In this document: piece after piece, positions 1 to 10,881 of the stretch
Numbering within the stretch: position 1 is the stretch's first letter
How the letters are laid out: every line of letters starts with the position of its first letter
From: Phycomyces blakesleeanus NRRL 1555(-)
Lineage: Eukaryota > Mucoromycota > Mucoromycetes > Mucorales > Phycomycetaceae
Length of the DNA: 64,000 nt
Assembly (NCBI RefSeq): GCF_001638985.1
Contig: NW_017265137.1
Location: 2,808,800 to 2,872,799 of the forward strand
Direction of reading: 5' to 3'
Program-made: the position numbers and the translations under genes
The notes under the pieces: generated by a model
Told to the model about the DNA's origin: nothing
What the model saw: the letters and a program-made list of their open reading frames with translations, nothing else
The model's database searches: none

Positions 1-1082
1 CGGTGCTGCTGGTTGTTGCTGGAGTGTACCTTCTTGCGAGGGTACGCCTCCATTCTCTTCTTCTCCATTCTCCTCTCAGTGTGCATGTTGGCACCAGGAA
101 TGAGCTGGGTAGCTTTGGCATACATGCGATTGTCGTCGCCAAGGATGTCTCTGCCAATCTGCGTCAACTGCTCCACAGTCCAATCTCTTTTGGTCTCGCC
201 ATTGAAGTCCAATCTGGTCATGGTGAGCCACAAGAGTGTCTGTACTTGCCTAGTCAAGGAAGCTAGGAAGCAGTCAGCAACACAAGCATCGTTTTTGGGG
301 AGGCCGGCATCATACACAGCCTGAAGGAACTTCTTGGAGTAATCTCCAATCGACTCAGAAGGAAGCATTACCATGGTAAATACCTCTTTTACCGAACGGG
401 ATGTCACCAAGTGCGATCCATGTCTTGCTGTAAAGCAGATCTTGGCCGCGTTCCAATCTACACACTTCTTCAAATCCATCTCTACCCATTCATCATCACT
501 ATGAGGCAAGCAGAGCAGCAAAAATCTCTTCCAAACTAGTTCAATGTCCTGAAGGGACGACTCAATAACCTTTTGGAAGGTGCGAAGGAAGTGGTCTACT
601 GAGTGAAAGACCTCTTCATTCGGGAAGGATCTAATCACATCGTCTGCCAACTGGAACTTAGGAAGATCTCTTCTATTAAGAGTCAACCCTCCAGTGCGAC
701 TGCTCTTCTCTACAACTTTCACAGAAGGCGAAAGGTACTGACTGCATGCTATTTCTATATCTATCATTTCTTTGATGCGTCTGACCTTATTAAGGGCTAA
801 TTCAGCTGCTTGCTCATCGTTCATAGCATGAGCAGCACTGACAGCCTCTACATGCTGTTGAAGTTCTAGTCTAAGTTTCTCTGACAAAGACAAGACTGTT
901 GTAGCAGCATTCGCTACCAAGGGACGAAGGGGAGAGGGAGCGACAAACTGTCCAGGGGTGGAGCTGGCAAAGGAGATGTCACTCAGACTGGCGATGAGGT
1001 CCTCCTCAGTCATGACGGACATGGCATCCTCATCATGAGCAGGGATGATGGCGGTGGGATAGTTCTCAGCAGAGGGGTTCAT
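1..1082 (-). CDS. Retrotransposon Gag-like protein, partial
   Basis: The frame starts with ATG at 1082, only 19 nt after the LTR, and stays open for 360 codons to the window edge. Its N-terminal 100 residues are acidic and low-complexity, followed by a helical stretch (QQHVEAVSAAHAMNDEQ). A core like the retrotransposon gag domain follows: LTLNRRDLPKFQLA, then FPNEEVFHSVDHFLRTF, then GDYSKKFLQAVYDAGLPK. A similar gag lies at 62810-64000, so the family is recognised by within-window homology. Gag packages element RNA in cytoplasmic particles. No frameshift or stop is seen in the visible part. Protease and reverse transcriptase would lie further left, outside the window. Confidence 0.8.
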   Translation of the reverse strand, partial: MNPSAENYPTAIIPAHDEDAMSVMTEEDLIASLSDISFASSTPGQFVAPSPLRPLVANAATTVLSLSEKLRLELQQHVEAVSAAHAMNDEQAAELALNKVRRIKEMIDIEIACSQYLSPSVKVVEKSSRTGGLTLNRRDLPKFQLADDVIRSFPNEEVFHSVDHFLRTFQKVIESSLQDIELVWKRFLLLCLPHSDDEWVEMDLKKCVDWNAAKICFTARHGSHLVTSRSVKEVFTMVMLPSESIGDYSKKFLQAVYDAGLPKNDACVADCFLASLTRQVQTLLWLTMTRLDFNGETKRDWTVEQLTQIGRDILGDDNRMYAKATQLIPGANMHTERRMEKKRMEAYPRKKVHSSNNQQH

Positions 1083-1101
1083 GGTAGTTCACGAAAAAAA
1101 A

Positions 1102-1633
1102 TGTTGTGGTGGTTGAAGTTGAAGAAGTTTTTAAGAGGAAGAATTGAAGATTTGAAATTAGGAATGAAGATTCGTGAGAACTTGTGTAGGTTTTGTTTAT
1201 TGAGAAAGATTTTGTATCAAAGTTTGACCAGGTTCCTACACTGAACTACTACTGCTATTTATATTATTTTGGATTAGGAAAATTATATGACTGGGGTCAG
1301 GTAATTGATCCTATCTGAGCCTTAATCAGAGCAACGTGATCTTGGGATAATTAATGTATGATTAATTATATAAATGTGTGTAGTCCCAATGAAGTATTAA
1401 CATCGAAAGTAAATGTGTTTATGAGTTATACTTATGCTTATAATAATCCACTGATGTATCCCATATTATGGTGATATCATCATATGAAATATAATCACTA
1501 TTATACATGCTAAACCTGTGTGTTAAATAATAAAGTAATCAGTAGACACCTTTGACTGGAATAGCTGAGGCCTTATATTATTTCCTTCAGACTTATTCTC
1601 AATTACAGCAGTAGTCAATACTCATTTACAACA
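1102..1633 (-). repeat. 5' LTR of the gypsy-like element
   Basis: 532 bp, TGTTG...CAACA on the minus strand. A near-identical 533-bp copy lies at 53325-53857, also minus, and a more diverged 631-bp relative at 62160-62790, plus. The strand facing gag contains a TATA-like ATATAAAT region and AATAAA shortly before the end. No canonical tRNA primer-binding site (TGG...) follows the LTR. Confidence 0.88.
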
Positions 1634-1659
1634 AGCTTAAATAGATATAAAAGACATAC

Positions 1660-3191
1660 TTAAAGCTTTTGCTCTCTGTTCAAACAGCAAAGAAAGAATG
1701 AAATGGCATGGTTAATCCAACCCAAACAATCTGAAAGGGTGACAGTCTTAGCTGATTCTGTAATCCTTAAGATAAGCCCGTCTGACTCTGTAATCTCTTC
1801 TTTGCGGATACCAAACTTGATCTTGGACCACATTTCCTCAATTGGATTCAGGAAAGGTGAATACACAGGAAGATATGCACACTTGTACCCACGGGAAGAA
1901 ATAAAGTCTTTCACCTCATCGGCCTTATAGATAGGAGTGTTATCCATGATGAGATAATGTTTTTGCATACCCTGGCTGTCCAGAACGTCCATTGTATGAC
2001 TAAGAAAGTCGAGGTAGTGCTGGGTTCTGGTGCCAATTCGGCCATTCACCTCAACATTGGTGTAGATGTCTAACTTTCTCTTCTTCTTGGTTGTGACTGC
2101 AGTGGGTTTCTTCAACGAGAGGCTGACAATCCCTCTCTCACACATTGCACCAAGGATGGTGATGGACACACCTCTCTGCGTCAGGACAGTTGTCATAGCC
2201 GGGGTGCCACTGACGGAACGGCCAAAAGTTCTCTTGATGTGCATGTTGAAGCCTGCTTCATTGATGAACACACAGTTCGACAGATAGTTGAAATCCGCAA
2301 GTTGTTGCCACTCCAAAATGCAGTCTTGTCTCATCTCAATTGTGCTGACGTCGTATCTCTTCTCAGGCAGCTTCTCCAACTTCTTCATCGTCAGGGCACA
2401 CTTCTTTACCAAGTGCTTCTGGATTGCTGATTTGGTAATCTGCAGCCCAGAGAACTCTTCCATGACAGCTACCCTTGCTTGTTCCAAGGTAGCATCTGGT
2501 TTATTTTCGAAAAACTTCAAAAAAAAGCAGAGTGCGCCTGGAACAACTTTTGGTTGCCATGTTTTCGTTCTTTAGGCGCAGAAACCTCCTCAACCTCCAT
2601 CGTCTCCAGCCCATTGGACTCATCAGTCTCCACTGTGGCAGCATCAAAATCGGCCTGGATCTTCTCTCTGGCCAGCCTGACGTAGTTCTGGGCAGTCCGG
2701 ACATTGATCCCCGTTTCCCTGGCAGCGGCAGCAGCAGTCTGGTTTTCCGAGAAAACCAAGGAGAAGAGCTTGTTCACCTGGTTTTGGTTGTACTTTTGGT
2801 ACGAACCTCGACCTATGCTTTCTGCAGTGGGAACAGAATTAGGGTTGACCTTCTCCAGCAGATTCGTCTTTGGCTTCTGTGCAACAATGGTTTTGGTGGT
2901 GGCCTCGTTGACTTCAGTTGGCAAAAAACTTCTGAGACTTAAGAGGTTCGTGACTGCTGGGTTTCCGGCCGAGGTACGGGTCCATTCCATATTGGCATGG
3001 TGGACAAAGACATCTGTCACAGATCAGAGTACAACTTTTCCATGCATTTCGTCGACAATCTCTTGGTTGAAATCGCACAAGGGGTCGAAAGCAATTCCTG
3101 AAAACTGGGTTTTGTCTGCAGAACCGCTGTGACTGACCATTTCACAGTGCTTGTCTATAACAAATTCGAGGGAGTTATTGGAAGTAGGCAT
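1660..3191 (-). pseudogene. DD34E (Tc1/mariner-IS630 group) transposase, broken copy
   Basis: Same protein as the intact copy at 25540-27072, starting at ATG 3191 and ending KL-stop at 1660. Two lesions break it. A CGA-to-TGA change gives a stop early in the protein (in the VVLRSV segment, near 3024). A loss of one A in a homopolymer (8 instead of 9, near 2519-2526) shifts the frame about half way. The catalytic region after the shift is otherwise readable, with the second Asp segment (LIMDNTPI) and SPFLNPIEEMW. The first Asp is replaced: FINEAGFN against FIDEAGFN in the intact copy. Confidence 0.88.
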
Positions 3192-4375
3192 TTTTTTTGA
3201 AAATAAAAAGGGTGTTAAAATCGAGGAAGAAAGATAACTGAGAAACTTTTATTAAGACACTAGGGTATATATACCAAAAAAAAATATTTTAATGACTTAA
3301 ACGTTTCTACCAAGGTATAGTCTTGTCCTGTTGTCTTAATATATTTGGATAAAGAACATGTTGAAGAATAATGAATGTTTACATATTAAGCTTCTTCACA
3401 CTTTTACAAACATTTATTTTATTAGCCAATTTACAGTGCTACCAGAGCCTTTATGGTGTCCTGTCCTCTGTCTTGAAGGAAGGGGTGGGATTTCTTCTCA
3501 TGGGTTTGCCCAACCAAAAAAAAATAAAAAAAAATAAAAAAATGAAAGTTTTTTTTTGTATAGAGCCAAGAAAAAGCTCGAAATTCAGTTATTGAGATTT
3601 TCAGTTTTTCAGAAATTTCTGCGGTTAGATACCATTTTATTTTCAGTTATTAAGATTTTCAGTTTTTCAGTTATTGAGACTTTCATTTTTTCAGTTATTG
3701 AGACTTTCAGTTTTTCAGTTTTTCAGTTTTTCAGAAATTTCTTGCAGTAAGATATCATTTTATTTTCAGTTATTGAGACTTTCAGTTTTTCAGAAATTAT
3801 TTGCGAAAAAATAGTTATGTATATTATAAACATTTATGAATAAAAATGCTAGTTATACTATTTGGAGAATTATTTTTAAAATTGCTATTACATTTTTCTT
3901 TTTTTAATTTCTCTTTTTTTTATTTCTTTTTTTTTTATTTCTTTTTTTTTATTTCTTTTTTTAATTTCTCTTTTTTTTTATTTCTTTTTTTTTTTATTTC
4001 TTTTTTTTATTTTTTTTTATTTTTTTTATTATTTTTTTTTTATTTTTATTTTTTTATTTCTTTTTTTATTTCTTTTTTTTGTCATGAGCTTGTGCTATTT
4101 TTTGTCACTGTTTTTGTGTGTGTAATATTTGGTTTTTTTTTGGTATTTTGTATCATGAGGGTTTCCAAAATTGAGATCGGGTAGTATTGTGAGCAAAGCA
4201 TAATTCTTGGACCGCTTTCAGTTGTTTAACAGATTGTTGGACATTTACTTGTTCCGAGTGCAGATTACAAAGAGTTGTTGAGTTTGATATTAAGAAGATC
4301 AGGATTCTGACATTGTAAAATGATTGGAGCAGATGCTGAATAAATATAGCATTTTTGGATTCTTTTTTATAATGG
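3192..4375. repeat. Internal spacer of DD34E copy A: promoter, CAG-rich tandem repeats, T-rich tract
   Basis: No gene. The transposase TATA sequence lies at about 3266-3280. From 3590 to 3800 there are imperfect repeats of TTTTCAGTTATTGAGACT. From 3895 to 4080 there is a nearly pure T/A low-complexity tract. The block is collinear with 27073-28305 of the complete copy and stops at the assembly gap. Confidence 0.8.
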
Positions 4376-4475
4376 NNNNNNNNNNNNNNNNNNNNNNNNN
4401 NNNNNNNNNNNNNNNNNNNNNNNNNNNNNNNNNNNNNNNNNNNNNNNNNNNNNNNNNNNNNNNNNNNNNNNNNNN
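4376..4475. other. Assembly gap (100 N)
   Basis: Exactly 100 unknown bases, the usual placeholder for a gap of unknown size. It sits between inverted copies of the same repeat. If the nested-copy model is right, the missing sequence is about 2.9 kb: the spacer of copy A to the insertion point, plus the helix-turn-helix gene and outer terminal repeat of copy B. Confidence 0.95.
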
Positions 4476-4804
4476 ATTTTTATAATATACATAACCATTT
4501 TTTCGCAAATAATTTCTGAAAAACTGAAAGTCTCAATAACTGAAAATAAAATGATATCTTACTGCAAGAAATTTCTGAAAAACTGAAAAACTGAAAAACT
4601 GTAAGTCTCAATAACTGAAAAAATGAAAGTCTCAATAACTGAAAAACTGAAAATCTTAATAACTGAAAATAAAATGGTATCTAATCGCAGAAATTTCTGA
4701 AAAACTGAAAATCTCAATAACTGAATTTCGAGCTTTTCCTTGGCTTTATACAAAAAAAAACTTTCTTTTTTTTTTATTTTTTTTTTTTTATTTTTTTTTA
4801 TTTT

Positions 4805-4835
<31 letters not shown>

Positions 4836-5082
4836 TTTTTTGGTTGGGCAAACCCATGAGGAGAAATCCCACCCCTTCCTTCGAGACAGAGGACAGGACA
4901 CCATAAAGGCTCTGGTAGCACTGTAAATCGGCTAATAAAATAAATGTTCTTAAAAGTGTGAAGAAGCTTAATATGTAAACATTCATTATTCTTCAACACG
5001 TTCTTTATCCAAATATATTAAGACAACAGGACAAGACTATACCTTGGTAGAAACGTTTAAGTTATTAAAATATATTTTTTTT

Positions 5083-5100
5083 TGGTATATATACCCCAGT
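5083..5100 (+). promoter_or_regulatory. Core promoter (TATA) of copy B transposase
   Basis: TTTTGGTATATATACC about 70 bp upstream of the ATG at 5169. The same motif precedes the transposase of the complete copy and, with small changes, the helix-turn-helix gene and the CACTA transposase at 12422. Confidence 0.55.
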
Positions 5101-5168
5101 GTCTTAATAAAAGTTTCTCAGTTATCTTTCTTCCTCGATTTTAACACCCTTTTTATTTTCAAAAAAAA

Positions 5169-6701
5169 ATGCTTACTTCCAACAACTCCCTCGAATTTGT
5201 TATGGACAAGCACTGTGAAATGGTCAGTCACAGCGGTTCTGCAGACCAAACCCAGTTTTCTGGAATTGCTTTCGACCCCTTGTGCGATTTCAACCAAGAG
5301 ATTGTCGACGAAATGCATGGAGAAGTTGTACTCCGATCTGTGACAGATGTCTTTGTCAACCATGCCGATATGGAATGGACCCGTACCTCGGCCGGAAACC
5401 CAGCAGTCACAAACCTCCTCAGTCTCAAAAGTTTCCTGCCAACCGAAGTCAACGAGGCCACAACCAAGACAATTGTTGCACAGAAGCCAAAGACGAATCT
5501 GCTGGAGAAGGTCGATCCTGATTCTGTTCCCACTGCAGAAAACATAGGTCGAGGTTCGTACCGAAAGTACAACCAAAACCAGGTGAACAAGCTCTTCTCC
5601 TTGGTTTTCTCGGAAAACCAGACTGCTGCTGCCGCTGCCAGGGAAACGGGGATCAATGTCCGGACTGCCCAGAACTACGTCAGGCTGGCCAGAGAGAAGA
5701 TCCAGGCCGATTTTGATGCTGCCACAGTGGAGACTGATGAGTCCAATGGGCTGGAGACGATGGAGGTTGAGGAGGTTTCTGCGCCTAAAGAACGAAAACA
5801 TGGCAACCAAAAGTTGTTCCAGGCGCACTCTGCTTTTTTTTTGAAGTTTTTCGAAAATAAACCAGATGCTACCTTGGAATAAGCAAGGATAGCTGTCATG
5901 GAAGAGTTCTCTGGGCTGCAGATTACCAAATCAGCAATCCAGAAGCACTTGGTGAAGAAGTGTGCCCTGACGATGAAGAAGTTGGAGAAGCTGCCTGAGA
6001 AGAGAAACGACACCAACACAATTGAGATGAGACGAGACCGCATTTTGGAGTGGCAACAACTTGCGGATTTCAACTATCTGTTGAACTGTGTGTTCATCGA
6101 TGAAGCAGGCTTCAACATGCACATCAAGAGAACTTTTGGCCGTTCCGTCAGTGGCACCCCAGCAAAGACAACTGTCCCGACGCAGAGAGGTGTGTCCATC
6201 ACCATCCTTGGTGCAATGTGCGAGAGAGGGATCGTCAGCCTCTCGTTGAAGAAACCCACTGCAGTCGCAACCAAGAAGAAGAGAAAGTTGGACATCTACA
6301 CCAACGTTGAGGTGAACGGTCGAATTGGCACCAGAACCCAGCACTACCTCGACTTTCTTAGTCATACAATGGACGTTCTGGACAGCCAGGGTATGCAAGG
6401 ACGTTATCTCATCATGGATAACGCTCCTATCCATAAGGCCGATGAGGTGAAAGACTTTATTTCTTCCCGTGGGTACAAGTGTGCATATCTTCCTGTGTAT
6501 TCACCTTTCCTGAATCCAATTGAGGAAATGTGGTCCAAGATCAAGTTTGGTGTCCGCAGAGAAGAGATTACAGAGTCAGACGGGCTCATCTTAAGGATTA
6601 CAGAATCAGCTAAGACTGTCACCCTTTCGGACTGTTTGGGTTGGATTAACCATGCCATTTCATTCTTTCCTCGCTGTTTGAACAGAGAGCGAAAGCTTTA
6701 A
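5169..6701 (+). pseudogene. DD34E transposase, copy B (one premature stop)
   Basis: The 1533-bp frame has the same length as the intact copy (510 residues plus stop). A single CAA-to-TAA change at 5880-5882 truncates it after residue 237, separating the N-terminal DNA-binding half from the catalytic half. The rest is sound: FIDEAGFN (first Asp), LIMDNAPIHK (second Asp) and SPFLNPIEEMW (Glu), with 34 residues between the second Asp and the Glu. Internal ATGs such as 5898 could in theory start the catalytic half alone, but nothing shows this happens. Confidence 0.9.
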
Positions 6702-6738
6702 GTATGTCTTTTATGTCTATTTAAGCTCTTTACACTCT

Positions 6739-6960
6739 ATGTCTTTTTTTATTTTATTTTTATTTTTTACTACTTTATGTCCCTCTTTTTCTTATTTTTT
6801 TTTTACTACTTTATATCCCTCTTTTTCTTATTTTTTTTTTACCACTTTATGTCCCTCTTTTTTTATTTATTTTACTGCTTTATGCTTTTCTTTTTTTATT
6901 ACTTTGTATTTCATTATATCTTACTTCTTATTATGTGTTCTATTTCTCTATCAACTAATT
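6739..6960 (+). repeat. Imperfect TACTTTATGTCCCTC repeats, 3' of transposase
   Basis: Several units of TACTTTATGTCCCTCTTTTTC separated by T-runs, between the transposase stop and the terminal repeat. The reverse complement occurs at 25280-25500 in the complete copy. No gene is seen here; the apparent Phe-rich reading frames are composition artefacts. Confidence 0.7.
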
Positions 6961-6984
6961 ATGCCTAATAAAAATATCCATGTT

Positions 6985-7387
6985 TTATGCCAAAAAAATA
7001 CGACGTTTACAAAAAAAAATACTACGGTTATATAAAAAAAATTCGACGTTTACAAAAAAAAATACGACGTTTACAAAAAAAAAGTACGACGTTTACAAAA
7101 AAAAATACTACAGTTATATAAAAAAAATACAACGTTTACAAAAAAAAATACTACGGTTATATAAAAAAAAATTGTAAGGCGTAAGGATAAAAAAATTGAG
7201 TGCCATGTACCCTTCCGCCAATAGTAAAAGGGGGGGAGCAAATTCAGATGGCAATGGGAGCAAATTGAGTTGGCAATGGACGCAAATTCAATTTCTATGG
7301 AAGCCAATCAGATGTCAATGGGTTCTAATTAGATGGAAACGGATGCTAATTAGATGGAAATGGGCACCAATTGAATGGATAAAACCA
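6985..7387. repeat. Terminal inverted repeat of copy B: A-tract array plus iterons
   Basis: 6985-7170 holds about nine alternating 19-22-bp units of two kinds, ACGTTTACAAAAAAAAATA and CTACGGTTATATAAAAAAA. 7230-7387 holds six to seven 21-22-bp units built on GCAAATTCAGATGGCAATGG, ending GGATAAAACCAG. The order and number of the A-tract units differ from the other copies. Confidence 0.82.
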
Positions 7388-7586
7388 GTAATAAAAAATC
7401 CATGAGGTGTAGAGCTTTAAGCAGTGTTTTCATTGTCAGAGTAATATTTAGTTGTTGAAGTGAGCATGAGAATGAGATTTATTGCTGATTTAAGAAGAGA
7501 AATAAACAGTTTTGGTATATAAACACCAAATAGAAAGAGAGAGAATTATGATATCTCTTTTAAAAAAGAATGTTTATAATAAATTT

Positions 7587-8251
7587 ATGGCTGCAAGTAA
7601 TATATTGTCCTATTTATTTTTTATCTCCTTGAGTTCAATTTGTACTACTTTATTTAGTGGACCTTGGAATATTATTTTTTGATATAAAAAGCTGAAAATA
7701 TAATGACTAATACTATTTAACAATAACTTAATCTTCTTTATATCTATTCTTGCTGCTTCAACTTGTGTTCTGATTTTTATCTTGCATCTTAAGTAATTAC
7801 TATTTCATTATAACTACTATATACTAGATATAACTGTATTTATATAAAATATGTTATTTTAACATATCTTTCTATTTCTTTATTTTTTCATCTTTTATTA
7901 TCAGAAAATCCTAAAATGTTACACGAGAAACTTGAAGAATATAACAGTGCCTTTGAAAAAATCATGGAAGAACTTGAAGAGCCTGAAAAGCCTGAAGATC
8001 CAAAAAGTTCTGCCCCGTCAACAACAGACGAAACCCCCAAAAAAAGTAGAGGGCAATATCAAAAGCATACGGATAAAGATATAAAAAAGCTTCTTTATCT
8101 CTACTTCATAAGGGGATTAACTATCGAAAAAGCCAGAAAGATAGTAAATATGAAACAAACAACTGCTGGTGGCTATATTTTGAAGTGGAGAAAGTCTCCA
8201 GTTGTTTTTTCATTAAAAACAACAAGGAGGCTACAAGTGACAAAAAAATGA
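7587..8251 (+). pseudogene. Stand-alone helix-turn-helix protein of DD34E copy A (frameshifted)
   Basis: Homologous to the intact gene at 28878-29590. The predicted structure is a three-codon first exon (ATG at 7587, donor at 7597), an intron ending ATTATCAG at 7904, and a second exon carrying MLHEKLEEYNSAFEK onward. The frame is shifted near 8206, where one T is missing from a T-run, so the C-terminal 25 residues are replaced by a short unrelated tail. The helix-turn-helix region (DKDIKKLLYLYFIRGLTIEK) is intact. Confidence 0.72.
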
Positions 8252-8504
8252 ATCTTTTATTCAAAACTTACTCTGCAATAAAGAAAGAATACAAATAATA
8301 TCATTGCATTTTCAATTTTAACATAATTATTATAATGAGATACTTGCTTTATTATCTTATAACTGCATTAAGGTATTTAACTTCAACAAAGTAATCTGGA
8401 GAGAAGTTTGCATATTCCGTTAGTTCTCTCTATAGATATTTTCTATGATGTATCTTTATAGAAAGATCTACATATATTGAAGTGCTATTACATTAGGCGT
8501 TTGG

Positions 8505-8866
8505 CACTTGTATAAAAAAAATAGCAGTTATATAAAAAAAATATGATGTTTACAGAAAAAAATATTACAGTTATATAAAAAAAATACTACAGTTATATAA
8601 AAAAAATACGACGTTTACAAAAAAAAATACTATAGTTATATAAAAAAAATTGTAAGGCGTAAGGATAAAAAATTTGAGTGTCATGTACCCTTCCACCAAT
8701 AGTAAAAGGGTGGGAGCAAATTCAGATGGCAATGGGAGCAAATTCAGTTAGCAATGGATGCAAATTCAATTTTTATGGAAGCCAATCAGATGTCAATGGG
8801 TTTTAATTAGATAGAAATGGATGCTAATTAGATGGAAATGGGCACCAATTGAATGGATAAAACTAG
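8505..8866. repeat. Right terminal inverted repeat of copy A
   Basis: Same construction as 29800-30244: A-tract units (8513-8650), GTAAGGCGTAAGG, then 21-bp iterons ending GGATAAAACTAG before TA at 8867-8868. It is more diverged than the other copies (terminal CCAG is CTAG; fewer A-tract units), which suggests copy A is the older insertion. Confidence 0.8.
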
Positions 8867-8872
8867 TAGTAA

Positions 8873-9184
8873 TGGTTGACTTTTTAGGATAAAAGATCTT
8901 AACATTGCCGATTGGTCTCTTGTATATGTTTTAGATATTTAAGATGGTGAATATACTTGTAGAAGATATTACTGGACAACAAGCATCTAAGACATATTAT
9001 TGTAGCTATTCTTTTAGCCAGAAATCAAACATCATTTTGTATAAATAGTCAAGAAATATAATTAATAAAAAGCATCTTTATTCTTATTGAAAAAACTATT
9101 CTTAAAACTTGACGATCCCCAGTGATATTGATTCTGCGACTTAGTTACAAGTACCAGAAAAGAAATACCAGATTGAGACTTGAC
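8873..9184 (+). repeat. LTR-like repeat X, copy 1
   Basis: About 310 bp starting TGGTTGACTTTTTAGG, with a TATA-like TGTATAAATAGTC and AATAAAAAGC in LTR order. Two more copies lie nearby (9200-9822 interrupted, direct; 10128-10437 inverted). No coding capacity. No clear target duplication, so calling it a solo LTR is inference. Confidence 0.55.
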
Positions 9185-9199
9185 ACAAGCAATCAGTAA

Positions 9200-9822
9200 C
9201 AGTTGAATTTTTAGGATAAAAGATTTTGACTTTGCCAATTTGTCTTTTATCTATGTTTTACATGTTGGAGATGAAGAATATACTTATAGAGATATTACTG
9301 GATAACCACTATCTAAGACATATTATTATAGCTATTCTTTTAGCCAGAAAATAACAATATTTTTATATAAATAGTCAAGAATTACATTTACTAAAAATCA
9401 CCTTTATTTCTATCTAAAAACTATTCTTATAAACTTAACAATCCCCAGTAGTATTGATTCTGTGACTTAGTTACAAGTTCCAGAAAAGAAATATCAGTGT
9501 CGTTTCTGATCTGGGTTGATCTTTCTTTTACAATAACAAAGTCAAAAGGTAAAAGACACTAGGCATTAAGAAGTATATGTAAAATCAAAGAGAGGATAAA
9601 GGATACTTTTTATTAATATGAATTGAATTGTTTTATATAGTTTTCTAAACTAATACTGTACATTATCCACAGTAGCTATTATATTATATTTAAATAAAAG
9701 AAGAGTCATTATACTGTATTTAATGTTCAAGACGGTGTTACTGTGCATAAAGAGATACTGTAGTTAATCATCTTCAGATTTTACAGATTCATCAAAATAA
9801 TGTGCAATACCAGATTAAGACT
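9200..9822 (+). repeat. LTR-like repeat X, copy 2, split by repeat Y
   Basis: Direct repeat of copy 1 up to AGAAATATCAG at 9497; after the insertion at 9498-9806 the homology resumes with ATACCAGATTAAGACTT. The flanks ATATCAG and ATACCAG look like a slightly diverged target duplication of the inserted repeat. Confidence 0.55.
9498..9806 (+). repeat. LTR-like repeat Y, inserted in repeat X
   Basis: 309 bp, TGTCG...GTGCA, with an inverted partner at 10521-10831. It contains AT-rich TATA- and AATAAA-like stretches but no gene. Its position inside repeat X copy 2 shows that X is older. Confidence 0.55.
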
Positions 9823-9823
9823 T

Positions 9824-10120
9824 TGTTATGCCCAAATTTTTGTCAGCCAATCAGAATGACGATACACATAATTCTCTTTTGAGAACGACAACCAAACTGA
9901 TTTTCTTTTGCTTACAAAAGAATTAGAAAGCACATAACTTAATAAAAATAGAATAGAAATCAAAACAGACATTTATAATGATTGAGTAGATTTAGAAAAG
10001 ATATAAAAGAGAATGTTATTTCATTCAATAAAAGTTATCTATCTTTTTATCTTCTTTTTATTCTTTTATCTTTGTTTATGATTCCCAGTGGGTTTGACTA
10101 ATTTTAGCTGTATTACAGCA
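9824..10120 (+). repeat. LTR-like repeat Z
   Basis: TGTTATGCCC...TTACAGCA, with ATATAAAAGAG followed by TTCAATAAAAG, the order expected in an LTR. It has no second copy in the window and no clear target duplication. Low confidence. Confidence 0.35.
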
Positions 10121-10127
10121 TTGGAAC

Positions 10128-10437
10128 GTCAAGTCTCAATCTGATATTTCTTTTCTGGCACTTGTAACTAAGTTGTAAAATTAATACTACTGAGGATTGT
10201 CAAGCTTATGAATAATTTTTGGAGAGAAAATAAAAACAGCTTTTTATTAAATATATTTCTTGAATATTTATATAAATTAATACTTGATTTCTGGCTAAAA
10301 GAATAGCTACATTAATATGTCTTAGATGCTAGTTATCCAGTAATATCTTCTATAAGTATATTTACCATGTTAAACATCTAAAACATATACAAAAGACTAA
10401 TTGGCAATAACAAGATCTTTTACCCTAAAAGTCAATC
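10128..10437 (-). repeat. LTR-like repeat X, copy 3 (inverted)
   Basis: Reverse complement of 8873-9184, with AATAAAAAGC and TATAAAT motifs preserved. Lies between repeat Z and repeat Y copy 2. Confidence 0.55.
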
Positions 10438-10520
10438 ATTATTGACTACTTGTGAATTCCGATTTTGATTGCCAATGTCGACTGACAGGAAAAACAACCT
10501 AGATCGAAAATAATAACTTA

Positions 10521-10831
10521 TGTCAGACATTATTGTGATGAATCTGTAAAATCTGAAGACGATTAACCGTACTACCTTGTTATGTACAGTAACACTTTCC
10601 TGAGCATTAACTGCAGTATAATGACTCTTCTTTTATTTAAATATAATATAATAGTTACTGTGGATAATACATAGAATTAGTTTAAAAAGCTATATATGAC
10701 AATTCAATTCATATCAATAAAAAATATCTTTTGTCCTCTCTTTGATTTTATATATACTTCTTGATCTCCAGTGGCTTTTACCTTTTGACTTTGTTAGAGT
10801 AAAAGGAAGACCAACCCAGATCGGAAAGAAC
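10521..10831 (-). repeat. LTR-like repeat Y, copy 2 (inverted)
   Basis: 311 bp, TGTCAGACA...GAAAGAACA on the plus strand, reverse complement of 9498-9806. It ends 51 bp from the 3' end of the tRNA gene. Confidence 0.55.
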
Positions 10832-10881
10832 ACTTGACAAAACAATACTTTTAGATTTTTTCTACAAAAAGAAAAATGTAA

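Larger units (their letters stand above)
1..1633 (-). mobile_element. Gypsy-like LTR retrotransposon, 5' portion (runs off the left edge)
   Basis: An LTR at 1102-1633 is followed on the minus strand by a gag reading frame that is open to the window edge. The LTR begins TGTTG and ends CAACA. The element sits in a DD34E transposon: the sequence from 1634 on (AGCTTAAATAGA) continues the DD34E 3' region seen intact near 6705 and 25520. The expected 5-bp target duplication would begin AGCTT; the partner lies outside the window. Only gag is visible, so gypsy (Ty3) rather than copia is inferred from the gag layout. Confidence 0.85.
4476..7387 (+). mobile_element. DD34E element copy B (5' part lost in gap), inverted relative to copy A
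   Basis: From the gap it runs through the reversed spacer (4476-5168), a plus-strand transposase (5169-6701) and a terminal repeat that ends GGATAAAACCAG followed by TA at 7388-7389. The TA is followed by ATAAAAAATCCATGAGG. That sequence is an internal position of the same element in the complete copy (near 28684), so copy B appears to have entered copy A at a TA. Confidence 0.78.
1634..8866. mobile_element. DD34E element copy A, interrupted by copy B (nested)
   Basis: Copy A is read as 1634-4375 (transposase, minus strand, plus internal spacer), then the assembly gap, then 7390-8866 (helix-turn-helix gene plus right terminal repeat, ending CTAG followed by TA). Compared with the complete copy at 24901-30244, these two pieces are collinear and are separated exactly where copy B begins and ends. 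The left terminal repeat of copy A is missing because the gypsy-like element entered at 1633. The nested reading is inference from order and orientation; the homologies are directly visible. Confidence 0.72.

Noticed and set aside
2066..2942. Plus-strand frames antisense to the DD34E transposase (also around 25583-27013 and 5228-6658)
   Set aside because: They are shadows of a conserved GC-richer coding region and recur in every copy with the same stops.
3895..4080. Phe-rich membrane protein frames in the T-rich tract (also 6739-7035 and 27710-28114)
   Set aside because: Low-complexity T/A sequence gives Phe/Leu/Ser frames by composition alone, with no conservation between copies.
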